Assembly (NCBI RefSeq): GCF_000213805.1
Contig: NC_015556.1
Span: forward strand, 3,115,001-3,179,000
Length of the DNA stretch: 64,000 nt
Source of the DNA: Pseudomonas fulva 12-X
Lineage (GTDB): Bacteria > Pseudomonadota > Gammaproteobacteria > Pseudomonadales > Pseudomonadaceae
Direction of reading: 5' to 3'
The translations under genes and the position numbers were made by a program. The notes beneath the pieces were generated by a model. The model was not told where the DNA came from. It was given only the letters and a program-made list of their open reading frames with translations, and did not search any database. This document shows, piece by piece, positions 11,441 through 23,877 of the stretch (its first letter is position 1; every line of letters starts with the position of its first letter).

Positions 11441-12451
11441 TCACTCCACCAACTGCGCCGCCCGCAACGCCGAAAGTGCCTGCGCCCAGCGCGGATGCTG
11501 GCGATAGTCGACACCCGGGAAGGCGCGCCGACGCATGCGTGCCAGGCCCTTGGGCGCCACCACCTTGAGGCGCTGCGCCGCCGACAGCGCCAGCTCCGCC
11601 GCCGCCCGGTCATTGCATACCAGCCCCATGTCGCAGCCGGCAGTCAACGCCGCCTCGATGCGACTGGCCGCATCACCAACCACATGGGCGCCGGCCATCG
11701 ACAGGTCATCGCTGAAGATCACGCCCTCGAAAGCCAGCTCGCCGCGCAGGATGTCTTGCAGCCAGCGGCGTGAGAAGCCAGCCGGCTGATTGTCGACCTG
11801 CGGATAAATGACGTGGGCCGGCATCACCGCCGCCAGATCGCGACTCAGCGCGGCGAACGGGCGCAGATCCTTCTGGCGGATTTCCTCTAGGCTGCGCTCA
11901 TCGGTAGGAATCGCCACGTGAGAGTCGGCCTCGGCCCAGCCGTGACCAGGAAAATGCTTGCCGGTCGCCGCCATGCCCGCCTCTGCCATGCCGCGGATAA
12001 AGGCTCCGGCCAGCTGGGTGGCGCGCTCGGGGTCACCCTCGAAGGCGCGATGGCCAACCACCGCACTGCGCTCATGGTCCAGATCCAGCACCGGCGCGAA
12101 ACTCAGATCCAGCCCCACCGCCAACACTTCGGTGGCCATCAACCAGCCGCACTGGCGGGCCAGTTGCTCGGCGTCCGCACAACCGGCAATCGCCCGCATG
12201 GCCGGCAGCTTCACGATTCCCTGACGCAAGCGCTGCACGCGACCGCCTTCCTGATCCACCGCCAGCAGCAGATCGGGACGAATCGCACGGATGGATTCAC
12301 ACAGCTCACGTACCTGGCGCGGGCTCTCGATATTGCGGGCAAAGATGATCAGGCCGCCCACTTCGGGCTGGCGCAGCAACTGGCGATCCTCGGCGGTCAG
12401 CCAGGTACCGGCGATGTCCACCATCAGGGAGCCATACAGGGGAGTCGTCAC
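11441..12451 (-). CDS. nagZ: Beta-N-acetylhexosaminidase (cell-wall recycling)
   Basis: NagZ is a cytoplasmic family-3 glycoside hydrolase that cleaves GlcNAc from anhydro-muropeptides. Its product controls AmpC induction in Pseudomonas. GTG at 12451 is chosen: AAGGA lies 9 bases upstream and the 336-residue product matches the family (about 332). An upstream in-frame ATG at 12493 would add 14 residues without a ribosome site. Motifs: the substrate-binding signature KHFPGHGWAEADSH and the nucleophile aspartate in FSDDLSMAGA. It follows psrA on the same strand. Confidence 0.95.
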   Translation of the reverse strand: MTTPLYGSLMVDIAGTWLTAEDRQLLRQPEVGGLIIFARNIESPRQVRELCESIRAIRPDLLLAVDQEGGRVQRLRQGIVKLPAMRAIAGCADAEQLARQCGWLMATEVLAVGLDLSFAPVLDLDHERSAVVGHRAFEGDPERATQLAGAFIRGMAEAGMAATGKHFPGHGWAEADSHVAIPTDERSLEEIRQKDLRPFAALSRDLAAVMPAHVIYPQVDNQPAGFSRRWLQDILRGELAFEGVIFSDDLSMAGAHVVGDAASRIEAALTAGCDMGLVCNDRAAAELALSAAQRLKVVAPKGLARMRRRAFPGVDYRQHPRWAQALSALRAAQLVE

Positions 12452-12586
12452 AACGCGTATTCCTTGAATAGAAGCTTCACGCCCATGGGACATTGGTACA
12501 GGCCGGAGTTCCGGGCCGTGGGCGGTTATCTCGAAGGACGCTAGCTTAGGGGCAGCCAGGAGCCGCGGGCAAGGGATGCCTCCGAC

Positions 12587-13291
12587 TCAAGGCTTGATGA
12601 TGGGCGGGCTTTTGTGGCGAGGAATAAGCTGGGCAGCGGCAAGGCGCGGATCGGTCACGCCACTCTCCGAACGCATGCCGGCCGCCAGGAACGGCACCAT
12701 CAGGCGCATCACCTGCTCGATGGAGGTGTCGACGCCAAAGTCGCTTTCGGCCATGGCGCGCAGCGCCTTGATACCGGACATGCTGAACGCCGCTGCGCCG
12801 AGCATGAAGTGCACGCGCCAGAACAGCTCCAGCGGCGGAATACCGGGCGCTGCTTCGTGCACCAGAAACATGTAGCGGCGGAATACCTTGCCGTAGACCT
12901 CTTCGAGGTATTTGCGCAGGTGCCCCTGGCTCTGACTGAACGCAAGCCCCAGCAAACGCATGAAGATCGATAAATCGTTGCCACTGCGCGGCTTCACCGC
13001 CAGGGCCTGCTCGACCAGAAGCTCGAGCAGCTCTTCGAGGCTGAAGGTGACGCCCGGCTTGCTCTGGCGCTTGTCCAGCTCACGCTCGAGACTGGTACAG
13101 AACGGGCCGAGAAAGCGCGAGAACACCGCCTGGATCAGGGCCTTCTTGGAGCCGAAGTGATAATTGACGGCGGCCAGGTTGACCCCGGCCTTGCTGGTGA
13201 TCAGGCGCAGCGACGTTTCGGCAAAGCCCTTCTCCGCGAACAACTGCTCCGCAGCGTCGAGAATACGTTCAACGGTTTCCGATTGCGCCAT
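12587..13291 (-). CDS. psrA: TetR-family regulator PsrA
   Basis: PsrA represses fatty-acid beta-oxidation genes and its own gene, activates rpoS in Pseudomonas, and is released from DNA by long-chain fatty acids. The 234-residue product starts MAQSETVERILDAAEQLFAE. The helix-turn-helix spans about residues 10-55, with the recognition segment GVNLAAVNYHFGSK. The ATG at 13291 matches known PsrA; the open frame upstream to 13324 is non-coding promoter. Two PsrA-type palindromes stand 14-40 bases upstream, consistent with autoregulation. fadBA, a known target, lies in this window at 19246-22599. Confidence 0.96.
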   Translation of the reverse strand: MAQSETVERILDAAEQLFAEKGFAETSLRLITSKAGVNLAAVNYHFGSKKALIQAVFSRFLGPFCTSLERELDKRQSKPGVTFSLEELLELLVEQALAVKPRSGNDLSIFMRLLGLAFSQSQGHLRKYLEEVYGKVFRRYMFLVHEAAPGIPPLELFWRVHFMLGAAAFSMSGIKALRAMAESDFGVDTSIEQVMRLMVPFLAAGMRSESGVTDPRLAAAQLIPRHKSPPIIKP

Positions 13292-13304
13292 GACACCCAC
13301 CAGA

Positions 13305-13331
13305 CAAACAAGTGTTTGAAACATACGTTTC
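13305..13331. promoter_or_regulatory. Two overlapping PsrA operator sites
   Basis: CAAAC-AAGT-GTTTG (13305-13318) and GAAAC-ATAC-GTTTC (13318-13331) share one base. Both fit the published PsrA consensus of G/C-AAAC, 2-4 bases, GTTT-G/C. They lie 14 bases upstream of the psrA start codon. Confidence 0.8.
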
Positions 13332-13503
13332 AGCGCATGCCACTGTCAAGCCGCGCAAGGCGTATTCTGGATGCTCAGTCACCATTTGGCGATAGCGTCG
13401 CGCGCAACCCGGCCCCCAGTTGCACCGCACCGACGACCGATCATCCGTTGCCGTGCCGATATATCCAGCCCGCACGCATCAAGCGATTGCCAAGCACGCC
13501 TTA

Positions 13504-13538
13504 CTGTATATAATTCCAGTCACTGTATAAAAAGCCAG
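13504..13538. promoter_or_regulatory. Two LexA (SOS) boxes upstream of lexA
   Basis: CTGTATATAATTCCAG (13504-13519) and CTGTATAAAAAGCCAG (13523-13538) each match CTGT-N8-ACAG except for one base (CCAG). The second ends 10 bases before the lexA start, so bound LexA would block both promoter and translation start region. A double site is usual for lexA genes. Confidence 0.85.
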
Positions 13539-13548
13539 AGCGCCTCAC

Positions 13549-14163
13549 ATGATCAAGCTGACGCCCCGCCAAGGTGAAATTCTCGCCTTCATCAAGCAGT
13601 GCCTGGAAGACAACGGCTACCCGCCGACCCGTGCGGAAATCGCTCAAGCCCTGGGCTTCAAATCGCCCAACGCCGCCGAGGAACACCTCAAGGCCCTGGC
13701 ACGCAAGGGCGCCATCGAGATGACCCCAGGCGCCTCGCGCGGCATTCGCATTCCGGGCTTCGAGCCCAATCAGCAGGAAGAGGAAGACGGTCTGCCGGTC
13801 ATCGGCCGCGTCGCCGCCGGTGCGCCAATCCTGGCGCAGCAGCATATAGAGGAAGCCTGCCGGATCAACCCGGACTTCTTCCGCCCCAAGGCCGACTATC
13901 TGCTGCGCGTGCGCGGCATGAGCATGAAGGATATCGGCATCATCGACGGCGACCTGCTGGCGGTGCACACCACCAGCGAGGCGCGTAACGGCCAGGTAGT
14001 GGTGGCGCGCATCGATGATGAAGTGACGGTCAAGCGCTTCAAGCGTGAAGGCAATACCGTGTGGCTGCTGGCTGAAAACCCGGAGTTCGCCCCGATCAAG
14101 GTGAATCTGGAAGAACAGGATCTGGTCATCGAAGGTTTGAGTGTCGGCGTCATCCGCCGCTAA
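13549..14163 (+). CDS. lexA: SOS response repressor LexA
   Basis: LexA represses DNA-damage genes and cleaves itself when RecA forms filaments. The 204-residue product starts [20 protein letters not shown]. It has a winged helix-turn-helix in the first 70 residues, the Ala-Gly cleavage site in RVAAGAPI, the catalytic serine in RGMSMKD and the lysine in VTVKRFKR. Two LexA boxes lie directly upstream. sulA follows 11 bases downstream and is likely co-transcribed, as in P. aeruginosa. Confidence 0.99.
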   Translation: MIKLTPRQGEILAFIKQCLEDNGYPPTRAEIAQALGFKSPNAAEEHLKALARKGAIEMTPGASRGIRIPGFEPNQQEEEDGLPVIGRVAAGAPILAQQHIEEACRINPDFFRPKADYLLRVRGMSMKDIGIIDGDLLAVHTTSEARNGQVVVARIDDEVTVKRFKREGNTVWLLAENPEFAPIKVNLEEQDLVIEGLSVGVIRR

Positions 14164-14174
14164 TTGGAGGCGTC

Positions 14175-14630
14175 ATGCAGTTCCCCCAGTCGTTGAGCCG
14201 TAATCAGCTGCCCCTGTTCGATGCCTTTCTGGCCTCGACCCTCGCAGCCGTAGAAGAACCGGCAAGCCAGGAAACCACCTTCAGCGAAGTATCGCTGCGA
14301 GGGGCTGCTGGCCATTGTCTGACGCTACTGGCGCCCATGCTGCGGGAACTGAGCGAAAAGGATGACGAACGCTGGCTGACCCTGATCGCCCCGCCCGCCA
14401 GCCTGACCCAGAGCTGGCTACGCGAGGCCGGCCTGAACCGCGAGCGCATCCTGCTGCTGCAGCCGCGCCGCAACCAGAGCGCGCTGCAGCTGGCCGAGGA
14501 AGCGCTGAAGCTTGGCCGCAGCCACACCGTTGTGAGCTGGTTGCATCCCCTGCCCTCGCACGCCCGCCAGCAACTGGAAACAGCGGCACGTACCGGCAAA
14601 GCCCAGAGCCTGAATATCAGCCTGGGTTGA
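14175..14630 (+). CDS. sulA: SOS cell-division inhibitor SulA
   Basis: SulA blocks FtsZ polymerisation during DNA damage. The 151-residue product has the SulA core, with LTLIAPPASLTQSWLREAGL and the conserved later segment TVVSWLHPL. The P. aeruginosa protein is about 160 residues. It is the second gene of the lexA-sulA operon, so it is controlled by the two LexA boxes at 13504-13538, and it ends at a strong terminator. Confidence 0.92.
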   Translation: MQFPQSLSRNQLPLFDAFLASTLAAVEEPASQETTFSEVSLRGAAGHCLTLLAPMLRELSEKDDERWLTLIAPPASLTQSWLREAGLNRERILLLQPRRNQSALQLAEEALKLGRSHTVVSWLHPLPSHARQQLETAARTGKAQSLNISLG

Positions 14631-14662
14631 AATCTGCCGGCGTAACGATCGACCAGATAAAC

Positions 14663-14690
14663 AAAAGGCCAGCAAATCTGCTGGCCTTTT
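14663..14690. terminator. Bidirectional terminator between sulA and the following minus-strand gene
   Basis: A 12-bp stem AAAAGGCCAGCA / TGCTGGCCTTTT with an AATC loop and T-runs on both strands. It can end both lexA-sulA and the minus-strand group ending at 14722. Confidence 0.9.
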
Positions 14691-14721
14691 GTTTATCTGA
14701 GTTCGCTCAGGCCAATGCCTG

Positions 14722-14961
14722 TCAGTGAAGTACGCGCGGCTGCTCGTCTTCTTCGTGGTCGAAATCTCCTTCGGCCATTCGACCTGCCATCTGCACGCCG
14801 ACGTTGAGCATCGCCTTGGCGACTTCCACGTGCTGGCCCTGCAGAAAGGCCTTGGCATCTTCCGAGAAATCCAGCACCACCAGCGCTTCCTCATCGTCAG
14901 CTCGACGCAGGGCGATACGCCCATCGGGCAGTTCGACGATTTCAAGGAAGGATGTAGGCAT
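14722..14961 (-). CDS. Small conserved hypothetical protein
   Basis: 79 residues starting MPTSFLEIVELPDGRIALRR at ATG 14961, with GGAG nine bases upstream. The frame is open upstream to 15084, but that part has no ribosome site and overlaps the neighbour's end region. The protein is acidic (EGDFDHEEDEQ near the C-terminus) and soluble, with no motif I can name. A homologue sits at the same place next to sulA in P. aeruginosa. It is probably real; function unknown. Confidence 0.8.
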   Translation of the reverse strand: MPTSFLEIVELPDGRIALRRADDEEALVVLDFSEDAKAFLQGQHVEVAKAMLNVGVQMAGRMAEGDFDHEEDEQPRVLH

Positions 14962-15101
14962 GACTCGAATTCTCCACGAAGGGCAGCACCTCAAGGAGGC
15001 GTGCCGCAAAAGGCCGTACAGTGTAACAGCCAGTCCGCACGATGGCTTGGCGAAAAAACCGCCAGATGCCGAACGGGCTTTCAATCAGCGACAGGCGGTG
15101 C

Positions 15102-15623
15102 TCACCACTCGCTCAGGCCTTCACGAAAACGCTGGGCAAGGGCTTTTAGTTCCTGCCGCCAGTTTTCCAGGGTTTCACGCGCCAGCGGTGGCGCCTGCTC
15201 ATCGACGCTCACCGCCTGAATCAGCGCCGAAGCAATGGGCTCGCCTTTCGGCTCACGTGGCGGGCGCGGCGGCTTGAACAGCTCGGCGTGTGCGGCCAGC
15301 AACTGCCCCAGCCAGGTGTCACGATTTGCCGCCAGCTCGACCAACTCAGCCAACTCAGGGCTCGGCGCGCCATCTAGGTTCTGCCGGTCCAGCAGCACCT
15401 CGGCACGCGCGGCGCTGCTGTTGGGTAGGCGATAGAAACCGGCAATCTCATGACACAGCCCGAGCAGCGCGCCGTACAGATGAAACAGCGTGGCTTCGCG
15501 CTCGGCCTGCACCAATGCCTGAGCATTCATCGCCCGGCCTTCTTCAGCCTTGCGCCAGGACTCCAGAGACAGCCCGGCATAGAAGATCTTCTGGTTGGTG
15601 CGGGTATACAGTTCGCCAGCCAT
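15102..15623 (-). CDS. Conserved hypothetical protein, DUF6586-like
   Basis: 173 residues from ATG at 15623 (MAGELYTRTNQKIFYAGLSL), with GGAG 7 bases upstream. The ATG at 15629 is too close to that site. It looks like a helical soluble protein with a central FHLYGALLGLCHEIAGFYRL segment. Pseudomonads keep this gene between topA and sulA. The DUF6586 assignment is from memory and moderate. No enzymatic motif seen. Confidence 0.82.
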   Translation of the reverse strand: MAGELYTRTNQKIFYAGLSLESWRKAEEGRAMNAQALVQAEREATLFHLYGALLGLCHEIAGFYRLPNSSAARAEVLLDRQNLDGAPSPELAELVELAANRDTWLGQLLAAHAELFKPPRPPREPKGEPIASALIQAVSVDEQAPPLARETLENWRQELKALAQRFREGLSEW

Positions 15624-15677
15624 TTGCATTCTCCAGATGGCGCCGGGCGCACGCCGCGAGGGTACGCCCGATACGGA

Positions 15678-18284
15678 TCAACGCTTGTCTTCGACCTTCC
15701 ATTTGCCACCGTCGAAGAACGCCTTCCAGCCGGTGGGCTTGCCGTCCACTTCGGTCTGCACGTACTGCTCCTTGGTCTTGCGGCTGTAGCGGATGACCGC
15801 TGCACGGCCTTCAGGGTCCTTGGCAGGTGCATCGAACAGGAAGTGGTACTTCGGATCGATCTCATCCTTGTGCGGCAACAGCTCGAGCACCAGCGGTGCA
15901 CGGGTTTCGCGGTTCTTCGGGAACTGGCTGGCAGCCAGGAACAGCCCCGACGCGCCGTCGCGCAGCACGTAGGTGTCGTCGACCTTCTCGCACTTGAGCT
16001 CCGGCATCTTCACCGCATCCATCTTGGGTGGCGCAGGCTCGCCGTTGCGCAGCAGTTTGCGGGTGTTCTTGCACTCGCTGTTGGTGCAGCCGAAGAACTT
16101 GCCAAAGCGGCCAGTCTTGAGCTGCATCTGGCTGCCGCACTTGTCGCATTCCAGGCTCGGGCCTTCGTAACCCTTGATGCGGAACTGGCCCTGCTCGATT
16201 TCATAGCCCGCGCAATCCGGGTTGTTACCACAGATATGCAGCTTGCGGGTTTCATCCAGCAGGTAGGCGTCCATCGCCGTGGCGCAGATCGGGCAGCGAT
16301 GCTTGCCCAGCAGCACCCGCGATTCCGACTCGCCTTCGTCATCGGCAGCGATCTCGTCGCCCGGCACCAGATTGATGGTGGCCTTGCAGCGCTCTTTCGG
16401 CGGCAGCGCGTAGCCCGAGCAGCCGAGGAACACGCCGGTGGACGCGGTACGAATCATCATCGGCCGGCCACATTCGCGGCACGGAATGTCGGTCAGGGTC
16501 GGCGTGTTGGCACGCATGCCGTTATCGCCGTCGGCGGCCACTTCGAGCTTCTTCTTGAAGTCCCCGTAGAACTCGTCGAGCAGGTGCTTCCACTCGCGCT
16601 CGCCCTGGGCGACGTCATCGAGGTTCTCTTCCATGCCGGCGGTGAAACCGTAGTCCATAAGGTCCGAGAAGCTCTCGCTGAGGCGCTCGGTGACGATGTC
16701 GCCCATCTTTTCCGAGTAGAAGCGGCGATTGTGCAGCGCTACGTAGCCGCGGTCCTGAATGGTGGAAATGATCGCCGCGTAGGTCGACGGACGACCGATA
16801 CCGCGCTTTTCCATTTCCTTGACCAGGCTGGCTTCCGAGTAGCGTGCCGGCGGCTTGGTGAAATGCTGGCTGGGGTCGAGCTTGATCAGCTTGAGCGACT
16901 CGCTTTCCTTCATTTCCGGCAGCATGGCGTCGTCGCCCGGCTTGCTCAGCTGCGGCTGAGCACGGGTGTAACCGTCGAACTTGAGGATACGGCCCTTGGC
17001 ACGCAGCTCGAACTGAGCGGCGTTGACGGTCACGGTGGTCGACAGGTACTCGGCCGGTGGCATCTGGCAGGCCACGAACTGACGCCAGATCAGCTCGTAC
17101 AGGCGCTCGGCATCACGCTCCATGCCGGACAACTGGGTCGGGCGCAGGTTGACATCAGAAGGACGAATCGCTTCGTGCGCCTCCTGAGCGCCTTCCTTGC
17201 TGGAGTAGAAGTTGGGCTTCTCCGGCAGGTATTTCTTGCCGTACTCCTTGTCGATGAAGCCGCGCACCATCTCGATGGCATCGGCCGACAGGTTGGTGGA
17301 GTCGGTACGCATATAGGTGATGTAGCCGGCCTCGTAGAGACGCTGAGCCATCATCATGGTCTTCTTCACCCCGAAGCCCAGGCGCGTGCTGGCCGCCTGC
17401 TGCAGAGTGGACGTGATGAACGGCGCGGTCGGCTTGCTGCTGGTCGGTTTGTCCTCGCGCTTGGCGACGCTGTAGCTCGACGCCTTGAGGGTCGCCAGCG
17501 CAGCCATGGCCTGGGCTTCGTTCAGCGGCTTGAAGGCGGCGCCGTTCTCGCGCACCACTTCGAAGCGCACCTGGGCGTCCTTGGCGGTGCCCAGATCGGC
17601 GTGCACTTCCCAGTATTCTTCGGGCACGAAGGCGCGGATTTCCTTCTCGCGTTCGACCACCAGCTTGACGGCTACCGACTGCACACGGCCGGCCGACAGG
17701 CCACGGGCGATCTTCGCCCACAGCAGCGGCGAGACCATGTAGCCCACCACGCGGTCCAGGAAGCGGCGCGCCTGCTGGGCGTTGACGCGGTTGATGTCCA
17801 GCTCGCCGGGGGCGGAGAACGCCTCCTGGATGGCCTTCTTGGTGATCTCGTTGAACACCACGCGTTTGTAGCGGCTGTCATCGCCACCGATGGATTCGCG
17901 CAGGTGCCAGGCGATGGCCTCCCCCTCTCTATCCAAGTCGGTCGCGAGATAGATGGTGTCGGCTTCCTTGGCCAGGCGGCGCAACTCTTCGACGACCTTT
18001 TCCTTGCCGGGCAGAATTTCGTACTTGGCTTTCCAGCCGTGCTCCGGGTCGACGCCCATGCGCGCGAACAGCTGGCGTTTGGCCTTTTCCTTCGGCGACA
18101 GCGCCGGCGCTTCGCCTGCTGCTGCCTTGCCGCGCTTGGCAGGTTCCTTGGTAGCCGCCCCGCCGCTGGTGGGCAGGTCGCGGATATGGCCGATGCTCGA
18201 CTTCACCACGTACTGGCTACCCAGGTACTTGTTGATTGTCTTGGCCTTGGCCGGGGATTCCACGATGACCAGCGATTTACCCAT
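15678..18284 (-). CDS. topA: DNA topoisomerase I
   Basis: Type IA topoisomerase that relaxes negative supercoils. The 868 residues match the bacterial family. Visible: Toprim domain starting [14 protein letters not shown] at the N-terminus with [13 protein letters not shown], and the active-site tyrosine near residue 320 in [13 protein letters not shown]. Three C-terminal zinc-ribbon cysteine clusters follow (beginning [16 protein letters not shown] and CDKCGSQM), then a basic tail. A strong sigma-70-like promoter stands 200 bases upstream, leaving a long leader. Confidence 0.98.
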   Translation of the reverse strand: MGKSLVIVESPAKAKTINKYLGSQYVVKSSIGHIRDLPTSGGAATKEPAKRGKAAAGEAPALSPKEKAKRQLFARMGVDPEHGWKAKYEILPGKEKVVEELRRLAKEADTIYLATDLDREGEAIAWHLRESIGGDDSRYKRVVFNEITKKAIQEAFSAPGELDINRVNAQQARRFLDRVVGYMVSPLLWAKIARGLSAGRVQSVAVKLVVEREKEIRAFVPEEYWEVHADLGTAKDAQVRFEVVRENGAAFKPLNEAQAMAALATLKASSYSVAKREDKPTSSKPTAPFITSTLQQAASTRLGFGVKKTMMMAQRLYEAGYITYMRTDSTNLSADAIEMVRGFIDKEYGKKYLPEKPNFYSSKEGAQEAHEAIRPSDVNLRPTQLSGMERDAERLYELIWRQFVACQMPPAEYLSTTVTVNAAQFELRAKGRILKFDGYTRAQPQLSKPGDDAMLPEMKESESLKLIKLDPSQHFTKPPARYSEASLVKEMEKRGIGRPSTYAAIISTIQDRGYVALHNRRFYSEKMGDIVTERLSESFSDLMDYGFTAGMEENLDDVAQGEREWKHLLDEFYGDFKKKLEVAADGDNGMRANTPTLTDIPCRECGRPMMIRTASTGVFLGCSGYALPPKERCKATINLVPGDEIAADDEGESESRVLLGKHRCPICATAMDAYLLDETRKLHICGNNPDCAGYEIEQGQFRIKGYEGPSLECDKCGSQMQLKTGRFGKFFGCTNSECKNTRKLLRNGEPAPPKMDAVKMPELKCEKVDDTYVLRDGASGLFLAASQFPKNRETRAPLVLELLPHKDEIDPKYHFLFDAPAKDPEGRAAVIRYSRKTKEQYVQTEVDGKPTGWKAFFDGGKWKVEDKR

Positions 18285-18486
18285 GGATTGGAAAATTCCT
18301 GAAATTCGGTAAGTGAAGGCGACAGACGCCTGAAAACACTGTTGGGCGTATCGAGTCGACGCTTATCACGTCGACGATGAAGGCGCCCGCTCGAGAGAGC
18401 GAACGCAAAGAGCGTGGTGCTGCCGCGGACCAGCGTGGTGCTTTTGCACGCATCCAACTGCCCTGCGTTCAGCTTTGGCCCCGCTA

Positions 18487-18514
18487 TATATAGTGGCGGT
18501 CAAGGCAAGGTCAA
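18487..18514 (-). promoter_or_regulatory. Candidate topA promoter
   Basis: On the minus strand TTGACC (18514-18509), a 16-base spacer and TATATA (18492-18487). The -10 lies in a palindromic CTATATATAG. The start would leave a leader of about 200 bases containing a GTCGACG/CGTCGAC hairpin (18355-18375). Confidence 0.6.
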
Positions 18515-18538
18515 GGGCGAGCGCTTTTCGCGGTGCTC

Positions 18539-18778
18539 TCAGGGGCGACTGAAAAGGCTCGCTTCGGCCTCGACCAAAGCAAAGCGCGGAACCTGCTCAC
18601 CGTCCAGTTCCACCTGGCTGGTGAACATCGCCAGCGGTCGTACCCACAGGCCATATTCGCCATACAGCGCCTGGTAGACGACGACTTCCTCTTCGGTCTC
18701 CGAATGCTTGGCCACGCCCAGCACGCGGTAATCGGGACCTTTGTAATGACGGTAGAGACCGGGTTGCAGAGACATCAT
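18539..18778 (-). CDS. DUF1653 family protein
   Basis: 79 residues, MMSLQPGLYRHYKGPDYRVL at the start. The short beta-rich DUF1653 fold is recognisable from GLYRHYKGPDYRVLGVA and the later ALYGEYGLWVRPLAMF. Two adjacent ATG codons (18778 and 18775) are both served by AGGA upstream, so the exact start is uncertain. Function unknown in the family; it is a frequent neighbour of topA in Pseudomonas. The 3' end lies close to the topA promoter. Confidence 0.88.
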   Translation of the reverse strand: MMSLQPGLYRHYKGPDYRVLGVAKHSETEEEVVVYQALYGEYGLWVRPLAMFTSQVELDGEQVPRFALVEAEASLFSRP

Positions 18779-18810
18779 TCAATTTCCTGGAAAGTTTTTC
18801 GTCAGATACT

Positions 18811-19077
18811 AGGGTCTGTTGCCGTTTCAGCGCGAGCCGCGTTGTCGCGAGAAATCTCGCCAGGCTAGGCGGAGGACGCGGGGAATGGTTGTTCCCTTGC
18901 CAAGTCCTCCAACGACGCGTGGCGAGATTTCCCGCACAACCCGAAGGACCGGGCCCCTTTTGTCGCGATGCGGCGTTTCTCGCCGACTCATTTAGCTCGC
19001 TAAACTTCGCGGCTCGTGCCTTGCCTCGCGACAAAAGGGACTCCGGCGCGGCCGTGCGTGAAGCGGCAACAGACCCT
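18811..19077. repeat. 267-bp composite inverted-repeat element
   Basis: The ends AGGGTCTGTTGCCG (18811) and CGGCAACAGACCCT (19064-19077) are perfect inverted copies. Inside are two further imperfect hairpins: GTTGTCGCGAGAAATCTCGCCA paired with TGGCGAGATTTCCCGCACAAC around 18841-18936, and CCTTTTGTCGCG paired with CGCGACAAAAGG around 18956-19039. No ORF of its own. It looks like a MITE or compound REP element. Confidence 0.75.
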
Positions 19078-19142
19078 AAGGAACGACCTCGTCAATTGCC
19101 CGACGGTTCGCCCAGCTTGGCTCCACGTTTGGCGGAGCGCCA

Positions 19143-19174
19143 AAAAACAAAAACCGGGGCTAGAGGCCCCGGTT
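19143..19174 (-). terminator. Rho-independent terminator of fadBA
   Basis: Stem AACCGGGGC / GCCCCGGTT with a TAGAG loop. On the minus strand it runs into TTTTTGTTTTTT. It lies 72 bases past the fadA stop. Confidence 0.88.
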
Positions 19175-19245
19175 GTGCAACCTGTACAGCGGACTCGAAA
19201 GGACTGCCGCGCCACCTTATATAGCGCAGCAGCCCTGACGAATCA

Positions 19246-22599
<3,354 letters not shown>

Positions 22600-23029
22600 C
22601 AACTGATCTCCACGCTAAGGGAATCTGAACAGTACACACCGGAGCCAACCGGCTGATTACGCCTTCAAACGTAGACGAAAATCAGCTACCCACCGATGCG
22701 ATAGTCGGACTGGATTGGGCATTTGCGACGAGGCAAACGCTCAATTCATACGCCCGTTTGATTTGGGTGAGCACACCTTCAGCCAAAAGCCTGCGATTGT
22801 CAATTGGCGTTATGTAGCCGCGTGCAGCCGGCACTACGCAGACCATACAGTCAGTTTGGGGGCAGACGAAAAGCCGATCAGTCGCGTCGATAATCCATCA
22901 TTCGAGGGGCATGGATCGCCTCTCTTCAAGCGCTAGCCAAAACCCGCGACCGCGGTTAGAGTCGCGCCCATTCGGCTGCCACCGAAGCCAAAAACAACAA
23001 GAACGACACGATGACACCGAGGTATCCGC
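22600..23029. other. Divergent intergenic region, fadB / secreted-protein gene
   Basis: 430 bases, lower in GC than its neighbours around 22730-22860, with no credible ORF. It must carry the fadBA promoter and that of the gene at 23030. A single CAAAC half-site (near 22672) recalls PsrA but lacks its partner. No RNA structure or repeat recognised. Confidence 0.5.
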
Positions 23030-23851
23030 ATGCCAGCCCAATTGCGTGCCTTCTCTCTGCGTACCCTCCTGCTCGGCGCTCTGGCGCTGCACGCTTGCAC
23101 CCTCTTCGCCGGCACCGCCGACGACTTCCAGTATCTGCAGGACTTCCACCTCGCTACCCAGAAAAGCCTGGCCGACTTCTACATGTACAACAGCATGGAA
23201 GGCGACCAGCGTTACGCGAAGATGATCGAGGCGTCGCGCCAACAGGCCCGCGACGAGCTAGGCAAGCTGACCGGCCTGCAGGACATGGGCGCCGCGCACC
23301 TGCAGACGCAGCTGCAGGAACAGTGGCAGCTTTACGACGCCGAGCTGAAGAGCCTGATGAGCGTCATGCAGAAGCAGGGTTACACGGATCTGCAGCCGGT
23401 GGCGGACATGGCGACGCGCAACCGCCAGGTACTGGAAACCGCCCAGGCGCTTTACGAGGCGCTGCAACGTATGGACGGCAGCGCCATCAGCGCGCAGATG
23501 GCCGCCACCCGCGAGCTCAGCGTGCTGATGCAGAGCATCGCGGTAAACTACGCGGCGCGCAGCGCCTCGGTGGGCGCAAGCTTCTCGGGTGACAGCAGCG
23601 AGCGCCCTATCGAAGAACTGGTAAACGACTTCTCCGCACGCCTGAGCGCACTGCGCAACCAGCAGGCCAACAGCGCGGCGATCAATACCGCACTCGACGG
23701 CGTGGCGACCAAATGGCGATACATCGAAGGTTCGTTGCGCAACTACAACGAAAAGAGTGTGCCGTTTCTGGTCAGCAAGTACTCGGACAGCATCATCCGC
23801 AGCCTGGCGGATGTCGAAGCGCTCTACGCGCAGTCAGGCAGCCAGTCGTGA
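23030..23851 (+). CDS. Exported protein of unknown function
   Basis: 273 residues with a signal peptide (basic start MPAQLRAFSLRTLLLGALAL, likely cut after FAG). The mature part is almost entirely alpha-helical, rich in Gln, Ala and Leu, and resembles the periplasmic four-helix sensing regions of chemoreceptors (two long amphipathic helices, RNRQVLETAQALYEALQRMD). No transmembrane or signalling domain follows. CGAGG lies 7 bases before the ATG. A homologue is conserved near fadBA in other pseudomonads, but I know no function. Confidence 0.85.
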   Translation: MPAQLRAFSLRTLLLGALALHACTLFAGTADDFQYLQDFHLATQKSLADFYMYNSMEGDQRYAKMIEASRQQARDELGKLTGLQDMGAAHLQTQLQEQWQLYDAELKSLMSVMQKQGYTDLQPVADMATRNRQVLETAQALYEALQRMDGSAISAQMAATRELSVLMQSIAVNYAARSASVGASFSGDSSERPIEELVNDFSARLSALRNQQANSAAINTALDGVATKWRYIEGSLRNYNEKSVPFLVSKYSDSIIRSLADVEALYAQSGSQS

Positions 23852-23877
23852 TCCTGCGCTGCGCGCAGACATACGAC

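Larger units (their letters stand above)
18779..19245. other. Intergenic region between DUF1653 gene and fadA
   Basis: 467 bases without a gene. Most is the composite inverted-repeat element at 18811-19077; the fadA terminator follows at 19152-19174. Confidence 0.7.

Noticed and set aside
15450..18302. 950-codon plus-strand open frame opposite topA
   Set aside because: Antisense shadow of topA caused by high GC; His/Val/Leu-rich translation with no family and no ribosome site.
22620..22760. PsrA operator before fadB
   Set aside because: Only one CAAAC half-site near 22672; the partner GTTTG is missing at the allowed spacing.
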